Notes: generated from the letters alone by a model not told the origin. A stretch of DNA of 64,000 nucleotides from Cronobacter dublinensis subsp. dublinensis LMG 23823 (GCF_001277235.1 NZ_CP012267.1:133339-197338); one strand, 5' to 3'. Shown: positions 9,026-17,143, counted from the stretch's first letter. Program-made: numbers and translations.

Positions 9026-9538
9026 TTGGGGTTGGATAAGCTTGCAAGAGGTGATTTGCCTGAGGGCGCTAACATCACGAAGGTTATTGTTGAAGGCTAT
9101 CAGGATGGGGTCATGATTGCTGGGGCTTGGTACCTCGGACCCGCTGCATCAGTACGCAAAGTGATAAGCAGCGGAATCATTGCAGAAATCGCTAATGGAA
9201 GCTACCAGTGGTTCGATTTAAGTCAGCCGGGGAATGAAAGGAAAAAGTGGGATTATAAAAGCAGTTTCAGTGCCGGGATATCAGGCTTGCTTGCACCAGG
9301 TCGAACTTTATGGGCAAATACGGGGATTGCTGCTGGTAGCGCTTTTTTTACTGATGGTCCTAACATGGGGTCTATTGCAGGTTCTACAATTGGTGCATGG
9401 GCTGGCGGAAAATTTGGAGAGCTGGAAATTTTCTATGAGCCGATTAATGATATATTTGGTGGCTTGGTAGCGGAGGTGATAAGTAATCGTGTTAAGGACA
9501 AAGCTAATGGGAATAACAAAAATCAAGAAACTAAATAA
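9026..9538 (+). pseudogene. CdiA-CT fragment with a hydrophobic Gly/Ala-rich C-terminal domain
   Basis: A frame without a credible start (first codons TTG GGG directly after the previous TAG) encoding GANITKVIVEGYQDGVMIAG, ANGSYQWFDLSQPGNE, SGLLAPGRTLWANTGIAAG and TDGPNMGSIAGSTIGAWAGG. This matches the C-terminal portion of haemagglutinin/adhesin proteins whose last domain is glycine-rich and membrane-active in character. It lacks the pre-toxin and VENN parts and so looks like a 3' fragment left by an insertion or deletion. It overlaps the downstream two-TM gene by 32 bp. Confidence 0.6.
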
Positions 9539-9773
9539 AGCTGTGCTATTTATTTGGCTGTCTCTTTATTATGGTGTTTTTTCATTTTTATTTCTTTTTG
9601 TTGTTTGTGATTTGATTATTGATTTTATATTTACAGGTGGTGTTAATTTGTCAGGCGATTCCTTGTACTATTTTTCTATAGTTAGTTGTATTATAGGGAT
9701 TGCATGCGGCGCAAGAATCGTGATTTTGAGAGTGGTTGATGAGTGGGAAACAAAAAAACAATGCCAAAAGTGA
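9507..9773 (+). CDS. Small two-TM membrane protein, probable immunity to a membrane-active toxin
   Basis: An 88-aa protein from the ATG at 9507 (MGITKIKKLNKAVLFIW), chosen over the in-frame start at 9489 because of its lysine-rich N-terminus. Two hydrophobic segments (about residues 11-40 and 55-75) predict an inner-membrane hairpin. Overlap with the preceding hydrophobic toxin fragment and the membrane location fit an immunity protein to a pore-forming CdiA-CT, since such toxins are blocked by membrane immunity proteins. The family is not recognised. Confidence 0.6.
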   Translation: MGITKIKKLNKAVLFIWLSLYYGVFSFLFLFVVCDLIIDFIFTGGVNLSGDSLYYFSIVSCIIGIACGARIVILRVVDEWETKKQCQK

Positions 9774-9924
9774 TTAAGTTTGCTAAAAATTATTTTATTT
9801 TTAAAAGATACATCACGTATTTGATGAAAAAATAGCCATATTCACATTATTGAATGAATAAAGGCAGTGTAACACATCGATTTTCCAGAGAACATGGGGA
9901 CAGACCACTGAACAGGTTTTAGTT

Positions 9925-10200
9925 ATGGACGATAAAAAATTCATAGCTACGTAAGCAGGAAGCGGGCGGTAATAATTATGGGTGGTTCGTATTAAATTTC
10001 TATACAGACAGGAAAATAGATATGCTATGTTCTCCCAGCGGTATTTTTAATTTGATAATTAATGGTAATATTATTCCTGGGCAAGGGATACAGGTTTATC
10101 TTTAGAATTAGCAGAGGTACAGGGTAGACTGGTTGAGCAGAATTCATCGACATCTCGATGTTTAACTAAAGAGGAGTTAATGAATGAATTGGGAAAATGA
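9925..10200 (+). pseudogene. Decayed Imm42-like gene, copy 2
   Basis: Repeat-2 counterpart of 6423-6698 with the same two frame breaks and the same LCSPSGIFN segment. It carries no additional lesions that I could see. Confidence 0.55.
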
Positions 10201-10784
10201 TTATCTGGAAAAGATTGATGCCATTTTTAATGGTGAGAAGGAAATCGCTATTTTTGTCATTGATGGCAAGCATCATTACGTAATTGATACTAAGGATAAT
10301 TACTGCATTGATGTCAGAATGGAATTAAAAATTATATAGCTAAAGGATGGTTGAATGAAGCTCTATACGATGATGCAGTTAATGCTTTCAGGAGTGGTGT
10401 CCCCCTATTAACAAAAGAGACTTATTCAGATTGCATCAATAGAAATAACGTGATAATTCGTTCTTCTGACTGGATGAAATCATTTTTGTTTTTAATAGAA
10501 GAAATGACGAGTTTGCGGGATTTTATGATTACATCGAAAGGTTCTTATCTAATCTAAATGAACCAGTGTCAGATAAGTGGGACAGTTGGAGAATGAGATT
10601 GCCTAAGTTTTATATTAATTTTGATAAAAAAATCTTTCGCCATACGGATTGGGATAGAAACCATGAAAGTTCTGTTCCTTCAGGATGGGAAACTCAGGCA
10701 AACAATAACTTTGGCCTGCTTGTTCCGGATAAAGAACAATATTGGTTAATTGATGGCATGAATTTTTGGAAATTACAGATGTAG
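10184..10784 (+). pseudogene. Immunity-like gene with two frameshifts, copy 2
   Basis: Repeat-2 counterpart of 6682-7282: MNWENDYLEK at 10184, break before 10351, break near 10507, end at 10784. The encoded fragments are identical to copy 1. Confidence 0.55.
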
Positions 10785-10855
10785 CCCGAATTCCGACCAG
10801 CATGTTCTGGCCGGTATCGTTGTTGCTATCAGCCTTTATCCAAAATGCCCGTTCC

Positions 10856-10894
10856 CGCGCTGGTACACCGGCAGATCGCCGGTGTACCAGCGCG
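10856..10894. repeat. Perfect 17-bp inverted repeat, copy 2
   Basis: Same palindrome as 7354-7392, at the expected 3502-bp offset: arms 10856-10872 and 10878-10894, loop AGATC. Confidence 0.8.
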
Positions 10895-11034
10895 CCCGGA
10901 AACGCCCCGATGCACTGTTTCATTTTCTTCTTACTGACGGGTAGCAGGCTTAAGCCCTCGGCCCAACTCTACCCTTAACGGGAATCCGGGAGGATGGCTG
11001 CTGGTGCAGCGCCCTGTGTGACAGGTCTGAGTAA

Positions 11035-12080
11035 AAGAAAAGCGTCGCCAACGGCAGTGAGCCTGCACGTATCGCTCTGCATACGCTCGCTTCTGCCGTA
11101 TTGGTAAAAGCGCAGGGAGGAAATGCCGCCGCAGGTGCTGCCGGAGGATTTGTTGCCGCGTCAGGTTCGGAAAGACTGTCTGCGGCGTTTTATAATACAA
11201 AGTCAGAAGAGATGAAAAAACGGTCATTGCTAACCTCGTTGCAGCACCGGGCGCGGCGGGCGGTAGTATGGCCGCAGGGAACAGCACCGGTATCGGCAGT
11301 GGTGCAAACGCCGCCAGGGTGGAGAATAACTATCTGAGCGGCAAGGAACCGGAGGAGTTCGCGAAGAAACTGGCCGCCTGCGGTGATGATGGTAGTTGCC
11401 GAGCTAACGTCATGAAGGAGATGGCGGAGACGTCGAACAAGAATATCGGCGGGTTTAGCGATTGCCTGAAATCAGGGGACAAGGCGTGCATCAATGACAA
11501 GCTGAGCGGGATAAAGAAAGCAACAGGTTATGATGCGCTTACAGCTCAGATAGGTTCAGATGCGGCCAATACCTACAAGGAAGGTCTGGGCGTAGAGACA
11601 TTCAAGAATGCGATCGACTGCATAGGTATGGGCTGGGAGGCCTGCTCAAACAAGAAGGGCTGGAAGCTGATTGAGTCGGGTTTGGGCGTGTTGATTATCG
11701 CCAAAGGTCAGACGATAGGCGGTAAGCTGGCTGAGATTGTCGCGGGGAGTAAAGGAACAACTAGCGCAGCGTGGGGTGTCCCCGGCTCTGTCTCTGATAA
11801 ATTTCCTTCTGGCTGGGGAAGCTCGACCGCAAATATAAAAGGTGTTGGTTTTAGATGGCAAGATCCAAACAATAAAGGCAATGGCGTTCGGATCGATCAG
11901 GGGAACCCAAATATAAGCCAACCAACTCAGCAAGTTGATCATGTAATTGTTCGTTTCAACGGTAAAGTTATTGGACGGGATGGTAAGCCAATACAAGGTT
12001 CAATAGCTGATAATGCAGAAAAAGCCCATATTCCTTTAAGTGAGTATATGACATGGAAAAATTGGAACTCTCCCAATTAA
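11035..12080 (+). pseudogene. Displaced cdiA-CT module with intact VENN and toxin part, pre-toxin frameshifted
   Basis: Opens after a TAA at 11032 with the usual pre-toxin start. A 10-nt deletion after 11210 (lost ACTCTTTCCG relative to 12882-12900) shifts the frame. From about 11211 the second frame runs to 12080 through RVENNYLSGKEPEEF, a long segment shared with the 7533 module (ANTYKEGLGVETFKNA), and a distinct toxin: GVGFRWQDPNNKGNGVRID, QQVDHVIVRFNGKVIGRDG, AHIPLSEYMTWKNW. That ending is familiar from polymorphic toxins of CdiA and LXG proteins, but I cannot name the activity safely. Because VENN and the toxin are continuous, recombination into cdiA downstream of 11211 would restore a working toxin. 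Confidence 0.7.
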
Positions 12081-12448
12081 AGTATCCAGAAATGCGTAAA
12101 GAACTTATCGATTATATTCATGGATTGAGTGATAGAGAATATCAGTATCAAGCATGGGTTGAAGATAATCGCCCCGGCGGTGGACATGACGAATTAGATT
12201 ACGCTATCCATTTTTTGTACGATGACACAGACTTAGCTGACGATCCCATGTCATTGATTGGTTGGATACTAACGGGAAAAAATGAAGCTGATGTTATAAC
12301 CAACTTAGTGAAGGCATTGGATATAATATTTGATAAATACGGGACAGAATTATCAGATAAAGAATATCTTGCTAAGAATGAATGGGAAAATGTACTTTCT
12401 ATGGCAAAAGATGCCGAGAGTGTTTTTTTGTCTTGTAATTTGATTTAA
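12053..12448 (+). CDS. Orphan immunity protein, SCO4402-like family
   Basis: A 131-aa acidic protein overlapping the toxin end by 28 bp (ATG at 12053). It has the pattern YPEMRKELIDYIHGLSDREY, then HDELDYAIHFLYDDT, DPMSLIGWIL and LSDKEYLAKNEWENV, which recalls the SCO4402 family often found beside polymorphic toxins; this is recognition by memory. It appears intact and is followed by a strong terminator. Confidence 0.65.
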   Translation: MEKLELSQLKYPEMRKELIDYIHGLSDREYQYQAWVEDNRPGGGHDELDYAIHFLYDDTDLADDPMSLIGWILTGKNEADVITNLVKALDIIFDKYGTELSDKEYLAKNEWENVLSMAKDAESVFLSCNLI

Positions 12449-12460
12449 AAATTTTTTAAA

Positions 12461-12495
12461 GAAGATCCCGACCTTCGAGCCGGGATCTTCTTTTT
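12461..12495. terminator. Strong intrinsic terminator, probably bidirectional
   Basis: Perfect 10-bp stem GAAGATCCCG (12461-12470) and CGGGATCTTC (12481-12490) with a 10-nt loop, followed by TTTTT and preceded by an A-rich tract. It would end transcription of the immunity gene on the + strand and of the short minus-strand frame at 12507. Confidence 0.85.
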
Positions 12496-12506
12496 AGTCG
12501 TCAGAC

Positions 12507-12596
12507 TTACCCACAGTGCCCATCCCCGCGCTTGTACATCGGCAGATCGCTGGTGTCGTTCAGCGCGCCCGGAAACGCCCTGATGCACTGTTTCAT
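12507..12596 (-). pseudogene. Conserved minus-strand remnant at cassette boundaries
   Basis: A 29-codon minus-strand frame, MKQCIRAFPGALNDT... ending YKRGDGHCG. It recurs in each inter-cassette region (near 5455-5560, 7321-7425 and 10823-10927) with varying decay and faces the immunity genes across a terminator. Upstream its frame is closed by a TAG, so only the tail of a former gene may remain. I do not know the protein. Its repetition suggests it is part of the mobile unit. Confidence 0.4.
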
Positions 12597-12707
12597 TTTC
12601 TTCTTACTGACGGGTAGCAGGCTTAAGCCCTCGACCCAACTCTACCCTTAATGGGAATCCGGGAGGATGGCTGCTGGTGCAGCGCCCTGTGTGACAGGTC
12701 TGTGTAA

Positions 12708-13626
12708 AAGAAAAGCGTCGCCAACGGCAGTGAACCTGCACGTATCGCTCTGCATACGCTCGCTTCTGCCGTATTGGTAAAAGCCCAGGGAGGAAATGCC
12801 GCCGCAGGTGCAGCCGGAGGATTTGTTGCCGCGTCAGGTTCGGAAAGGCTGTCTGCGGCGTTTTATAATACAAAGTCAGAAGAACTCTTTCCGGATGAAA
12901 AAACGGTCATTGTTAACCTCGTTGCAGCACTGGGCGCGGCGGGCGGTAGCATGGCCGCAGGGAACAGCACCAGTATCAGCAGTGGTTCAAACGCCGCCAG
13001 GGTTGAGGTTGAGAATAATTCTGTGGGCTGCGACCCAAGGATGTGTGCTGCTCAAGGCTCGGTGACGAATTCATGTACGGAGGCAGCACAATTGGCAGTA
13101 ACATGTCTAGCGGCGGCGGTGGCGCAATTACTTTTGCTGCAATACTGTTGGCGATATTTGGGAATGATGTGCCAAAAGTGCCCAATAATACGGGAGGCGA
13201 TCAGATAGCTGATTCTGGCCCCACAAATACGGGGGAAATCAGCTACCAGTACAGCAAACGAACCATACTGGTAATAGCAATAGTCAGGTCGATACCGGGC
13301 CAAATCATAACGGTGGAAATCAGACAGCAGAACAGCTGTCGAGCGATACGGGGAATACGGAAGATGCTCCTAATTTACCGACTCATTATGAAAGTGCCGG
13401 ACAAGATAATGGCGCGGAGAAGCCAACTAATATCAAAGTTGCTGATGATAAATTCTCAAAGAACAACGGGGTTGATGCTCATCGGATCAAAAAATATTTT
13501 CTTGGTGCGAAGGCGGAAATCAAGCTTTACGATATTTATGTCGATAAAAACAGTAGGCAGTTATGGATTTTTAGAAAAGGCGGTAAAGGCGAAGGCATTC
13601 CAACCGGTGAATACATCAATAAGTAG
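12708..13626 (+). pseudogene. Displaced cdiA-CT module split over three frames
   Basis: Opens after a TAA at 12705 with the pre-toxin, then VEVENNSVGCDP, and stops at 13208. A second frame (about 13075-13230) carries a Gly/Ser-rich then hydrophobic stretch ending in NTGGDQIADSGPTNTG. The third frame (from about 13240) continues an Asn/Gly/Thr linker (NHTGNSNSQVDTGPNHNGG) into the toxin: NIKVADDKFSKNNGVDAHRI, KLYDIYVDKN, QLWIFRKGGKGEGIPTGEY, stop at 13626. The linker resembles that of the 3166 module. The toxin type (VDDKF...GVDAH...PTGEY) is common at CdiA C-termini, but its activity is not known to me. At least two indels inactivate the module. Confidence 0.65.
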
Positions 13627-13634
13627 AATTAATC

Positions 13635-14039
13635 ATGGATAAAACAACAGTAAAGGCGGAGTTTTCAATATGTGGGGATGTTTTTGATCCTCATGAAATA
13701 ACGACTCTTTTACAGATTGAACCAACGGAAGTTTGTCTAAAAGGCGTTATAAGTGGAACAAGAAAGAGACCAAGTACAGAAACCAGTTGGTCAAAATGTA
13801 CTGAGAAAGAAGAATCCTATGATGTTGGAGAACAAACCGATAAGTTGTTATCCTTATTAAAGGATAAGGTCTCTACTCTGAATAAAATAAAAGAAAATGA
13901 TAATGTTACATTTATTTTTTCTCTTCTAATAGAAGTTGAAAATGGAGAAAAACCAGCGATTTACTGGTCAATAGATACAAACCGGTTTTTAGGTGAGATC
14001 GGTGCGGAAAGCTCTATCGATATCTACTTCTACAGCTGA
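13635..14039 (+). CDS. DUF4279-type orphan immunity protein
   Basis: A 134-aa protein, eight bases after the toxin stop. It shows the DUF4279 layout: AEFSICGDVFDPHEITTLLQ, a PTEVCLKG turn, TSWSKC, a Leu-rich QTDKLLSLLKDKV helix and an end ESSIDIYFYS. DUF4279 proteins are frequent immunity partners of polymorphic toxins. It appears intact. Confidence 0.75.
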   Translation: MDKTTVKAEFSICGDVFDPHEITTLLQIEPTEVCLKGVISGTRKRPSTETSWSKCTEKEESYDVGEQTDKLLSLLKDKVSTLNKIKENDNVTFIFSLLIEVENGEKPAIYWSIDTNRFLGEIGAESSIDIYFYS

Positions 14040-14248
14040 ACTCGAATCGCATTCACAGCGCCCGGAGCTTTTATCAGATTTCAGCGTTATCCAATACGCC
14101 TGTCACCGCTCTTTATCATAGGCTTACTGAACAAGATGTTGAGAGCCAGCAGTTCGGTAAAGATGTCCCAGCAGCCTCAGGTGAATGTGCCTGAAAGACT
14201 AAATGAATCAACTCATCATAACGTTTTTTAAAACCTGGTAAGGTTCAA

Positions 14249-14536
14249 ATGAATATAAATAGAGGGAAAGCGATGTATGAATTAGACTGTAAGATTAAAG
14301 AATTTGGCGCTCTTTTTTTTGACCGCATAGACACAGAAATGTTGCAGGATGCGATTAGATATGTCGAACATGGCGAGAGAGGGTTGGCCTTTGAAACGAT
14401 ATGCGATCACATCAGTGAATATGATATTCCTATAACTGAGAAAGAGTATGCCAGAGCTCTCTCTCTTTGTAACGATTTAGAGCTAGATTTTAATGACATC
14501 AGCATCGTTCATATGAAAAGTTTAATATTGAAGTAA
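14249..14536 (+). CDS. MafI-like orphan immunity protein
   Basis: A 95-aa acidic protein with EMLQDAIRYVEHGERGLAFE and YDIPITEKEYARALSL, matching the MafI immunity pattern (helix, HGE.GLA.E, YDIPI...EY). The start at 14249 has TAAGG six bases upstream; an internal ATG at 14273 with AGAGGG is an alternative. No toxin is recognisable in the 209 bp upstream, so this is a stand-alone immunity gene. Confidence 0.6.
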   Translation: MNINRGKAMYELDCKIKEFGALFFDRIDTEMLQDAIRYVEHGERGLAFETICDHISEYDIPITEKEYARALSLCNDLELDFNDISIVHMKSLILK

Positions 14537-14782
14537 ACAATGACTCCTTCAATATACCTGTTCGGAATAAAATAATTAGCTGCTATATTATCCAGGTTTG
14601 ACTTAAATGTGTGATGAACATGCTTTATACAATAAAAGCAACATTCTACTTATTCTGTACATTGTGCGTTGCACCAATACCCAACATAGGTAGTTTCACT
14701 TAACCGCCCTAAAACCTGATTCTTCATCCCGACGTTAAGGTATCATGGCCGTAAACAAGCGATTAAACACAGAGCCCAACCC

Positions 14783-15069
14783 ATGCACCTTATCCTTATT
14801 CGCCACGCTGAAACAGCGTGGAACCGCGGCGGACTCATTCAGGGGCATCAGGACAGCGCGCTGACGGCGCGTGGTTTGCAGGAAACCACCGCGCTCCTTG
14901 CAGCCCTGGCGCACGATTTCCCCTCGGTTGACAGGGTGTACACCTCGCCTGCGGGCCGCGCGCGCCATATGGGTGACGCCATCGCGAGCCATTTTGGCTG
15001 CCCGATCTCTGTTGAGCCGCTGGTACAGGAGCAGGCGTTTGGCGATTACGAAGGCCTGTCGCGGGTACC
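14783..15069 (+). pseudogene. Truncated 5' copy of the histidine phosphatase gene
   Basis: The first ~95 codons (LILIRHAETAWNRGGLIQGH through FGDYEGLSRV) match the intact gene at 16429 with about ten mismatches in ~285 bp, then end abruptly at 15069 in toxin-derived DNA. This copy retains what looks like the native upstream region (GC-richer, from about 14700), whereas the intact gene is preceded by AT-rich cassette DNA. It could still yield a ~124-aa protein with a foreign tail, lacking the second catalytic histidine. Confidence 0.85.
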
Positions 15070-15132
15070 GCGTCTGGTGCCTTTTATCCAGGATACTGAT
15101 TTATCTTTTTCAACTTCTAAGGGGAAAATGAA

Positions 15133-15392
15133 ATGTATACGGATAATGGAGCTTTGAATCAGCCAGCCACACATTATCACCCAATCAACTGAGAGATTAC
15201 GTATCTCAAGGACGTATCACTATTTTAAACATTGATACTGATAAAGGCGGCCATTTTATCGTGGTTGACTCAAAGAAAAAGGTTGATGGGGTAGATTGTT
15301 ATATGACCCGTAATCCATCTAATAGGCCTGCCGGGGTGCGTGCGAATTTTTTAGATAAGCGCATGAATTTTAATGGTATTGTTCTGATATGA
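15133..15392 (+). pseudogene. 3' fragment of a cysteine-protease-like CdiA toxin
   Basis: MYTDNGALNQPATHY begins at 15133 and shifts frame near 15170 into LSPNQLRDYVSQGRITILNI, then GGHFIVVDSKKKVDG, YMTRNPSNRPAGVRA and a TGA at 15390. A histidine followed by a hydrophobic strand and Asp (GGHFIVVD) and the terminal TRNP motif recall papain/C39-like peptidase toxins. The cysteine half is missing. The stop overlaps the next ATG (ATGA). Confidence 0.5.
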
Positions 15393-15532
15393 TGACCGTA
15401 AAAGAGATATTAGAAAATTTTGCTAATGACAATGAGGGATATCTTGATAGATATCTTATTTATCATTCAAATGAAGCGGAAGCGCTGGAGATGCAAAAAA
15501 CGCACTTGATAATTCGTGGTTTGGCTATTTAA
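15389..15532 (+). pseudogene. Truncated immunity gene behind the peptidase-like fragment
   Basis: Starts by ATGA overlap at 15389 (MMTVKEILENFANDN...) and stops after 47 codons. A six-A run near 15495 allows continuation in another frame (AKNALDNSWFGYLIKKF), so one base change probably broke a longer reading frame. Confidence 0.45.
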
Positions 15533-15937
15533 TAAAGAAATTTAGAATTCAATGCCGCCTGTGAATTTATCCAAAGGAACTAATGGATGCAACAAAAATT
15601 TTGGGGTAAATGATAATGTTGAAATTGAAAAAATTCTTTCCCCGGAAAAAATAGGGAAAGAGTACGTAGTAAAACTGTCTATATCGTTAGGGATTAGGGG
15701 CGGGTTCTTCCCCAGCAATCGGGCGAAAGGGAACTAGCGCGGGATATAGTAGAGTCATTGGCTGGCAATCTCATGACAAAAAACTGGCGAGTGGATTACG
15801 ACCCACAAAAAGGTGTATATATAAATATATGGAACTATACTAAAGGTAAAGGCATTGGAAAGGCAGAAAAAATAGTTATACCATTTGAAGGTAATGAAGA
15901 AACGTTCGTAAATATAGTTAATCAACTGAACAGGTAA
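15533..15937 (+). pseudogene. Degenerate toxin remnant preceding the CDI-immunity-like gene
   Basis: Several short frames without a start. The most protein-like one reads ...GERELARDIVESLAGNLMTK, WRVDYDPQKGVYINIW, GKGIGKAEKIVIPFEGNEE and ends IVNQLNR at 15937, six bases before the next gene. It has the layout of a C-terminal toxin end. The region before 15700 belongs to other frames and is too disrupted to assign. Confidence 0.45.
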
Positions 15938-15942
15938 TTGAC

Positions 15943-16314
15943 ATGACCTTATTCGAAGAGTGTGCGGAAGTATTGAAGCCTAACTTTACCATCGTAGCTG
16001 GTAATGATGAGGAAATGGCAATTAAAATCTTATATGAGCATGGGGCCACCAATGGATATATTGACTGGGGTATCAAAAGCTATACGCTTTATAATGACTT
16101 CCAGGAGCTTTTGAAAAGTGGCGTCGTAAAGGATGATAAGGTTTTTGTTTTTGCGGATGATGTAGATGTCCCTATTTTTGAAACAACCCTGTCTCTTATC
16201 GCTGCAAACGCTGATGATGTCTTAGCTTTATGCCCTAAAATATATATTTACAACAACGACTTTCTTTTGCAACCCATGTATCCATATGGGGAGATTAATT
16301 TCTTAAAAAAATAA
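15943..16314 (+). CDS. CDI immunity-like protein
   Basis: A 123-aa protein, MTLFEECAEVLKPNFTIVAG..., with GYIDWG, KVFVFADDVDVPIFETTLSLI and a C-terminal ALCPKIYIYNND. The TLFEEC start and the FADD...SNLSLI-like core resemble proteins annotated as CDI toxin immunity proteins. It appears intact and is the last cassette gene before the phosphatase. Confidence 0.65.
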   Translation: MTLFEECAEVLKPNFTIVAGNDEEMAIKILYEHGATNGYIDWGIKSYTLYNDFQELLKSGVVKDDKVFVFADDVDVPIFETTLSLIAANADDVLALCPKIYIYNNDFLLQPMYPYGEINFLKK

Positions 16315-16428
16315 AATCATATTAAATATTTTTTTATTCTACACGGTTATGGTTATACAGACATTGAGTTATTTTGATAAGGTTTGCTAAAATATTTCGA
16401 TATGATGTTTTAATTAAATCTCCAACCC

Positions 16429-17052
16429 ATGAACCTTATCCTTATTCGCCACGCTGAAACAGCGTGGAACCGCGGCGGACTCATTCAGGGGCATCAGGAC
16501 AGCGCGCTGACGGCGCGTGGCGTGCAGGAAACCACCGCGCTCCTTGCAGCCCTGGCGCACGATTTCCCCTCGGTTGACAGGGTGTACACCTCGCCTGCGG
16601 GCCGCGCACGTCATATGGGTGACGCCATCGCGAGCCATTTTGGCTGCCCGCTCTCTGTTGAGCCGCTGGTACAGGAACAGTCGTTCGGCGATTACGAAGG
16701 CCTGTCGAGGGTGCAGTTGCAGCGTGATGAGCCTGCCCGCGCAGAGGCGCTGTTTTCAACCGATGCCGCATTCACACCGCCTGGCGGGGAATCGCTCGCA
16801 GCCGCCGCGCAGCGTCTGCTGTCTTTTATTAACAATAAACTTGCCGCAACCCCTCACACCACCTGCTGCGTTGTGACGCACGGGCATATCCTTCAGGGCG
16901 CGCTGGCGCTCCTCAAAGATGGCAATATCGATAACTTCCCGCGCTATGCGCAGCCGAATGCGAGCTATGCGCGGTTAAGCGTCGCTCCCGACCTGTGCGA
17001 CGTCATTCAGTGGGGCATCGCCACCCATTTGCGACACCTGTCACAAACGTAA
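16429..17052 (+). CDS. Histidine phosphatase family protein (GpmB/CobC-like)
   Basis: A 207-aa cytosolic phosphoesterase of the phosphoglycerate-mutase-like superfamily. The LIRHAET motif at residues 5-11 carries the phospho-accepting histidine, GRARHMG supplies a second arginine, QEQSFGDYEG the general acid region and VVTHGH the second catalytic histidine. The substrate is unknown. The first ~285 bp are duplicated at 14783. The sequence upstream of this ATG is AT-rich cassette DNA, so the gene's original promoter probably lies with the truncated copy and expression here may have changed. Confidence 0.85.
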   Translation: MNLILIRHAETAWNRGGLIQGHQDSALTARGVQETTALLAALAHDFPSVDRVYTSPAGRARHMGDAIASHFGCPLSVEPLVQEQSFGDYEGLSRVQLQRDEPARAEALFSTDAAFTPPGGESLAAAAQRLLSFINNKLAATPHTTCCVVTHGHILQGALALLKDGNIDNFPRYAQPNASYARLSVAPDLCDVIQWGIATHLRHLSQT

Positions 17053-17143
17053 AAAGTCTTCCCGTCCTTAAGTCTTCCTTAAGATTAATCCTATAACTTC
17101 ACTCTGGATCCTGCCCCTGTCGGGCCGTACCGGAGCACACCTT

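Larger units (their letters stand above)
9811..11130 (+). repeat. Long direct repeat, copy 2 (about 1.3 kb)
   Basis: Near-identical to 6304-7628. The two copies bracket a unit of about 3.5 kb holding one displaced toxin module, its immunity gene and the membrane-active fragment with its immunity gene. RecA-dependent exchange between the copies would delete or amplify exactly that unit. At the left edge, homology starts at CATCACGT immediately after unrelated AT-rich DNA. Confidence 0.9.

Noticed and set aside
3160..13630. Explaining all cassette frameshifts as sequencing errors
   Set aside because: Lesions include 10-nt and larger deletions, missing start codons and identical breaks in both repeat copies, whereas the large core genes read cleanly. 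Single-base A-run cases could still be errors and are flagged separately.
14636..14700. Short frame MLYTIKATFYLFCTLCVAPI...
   Set aside because: About 27 codons, no ribosome site, and in the presumed promoter region of the phosphatase; judged to be chance.
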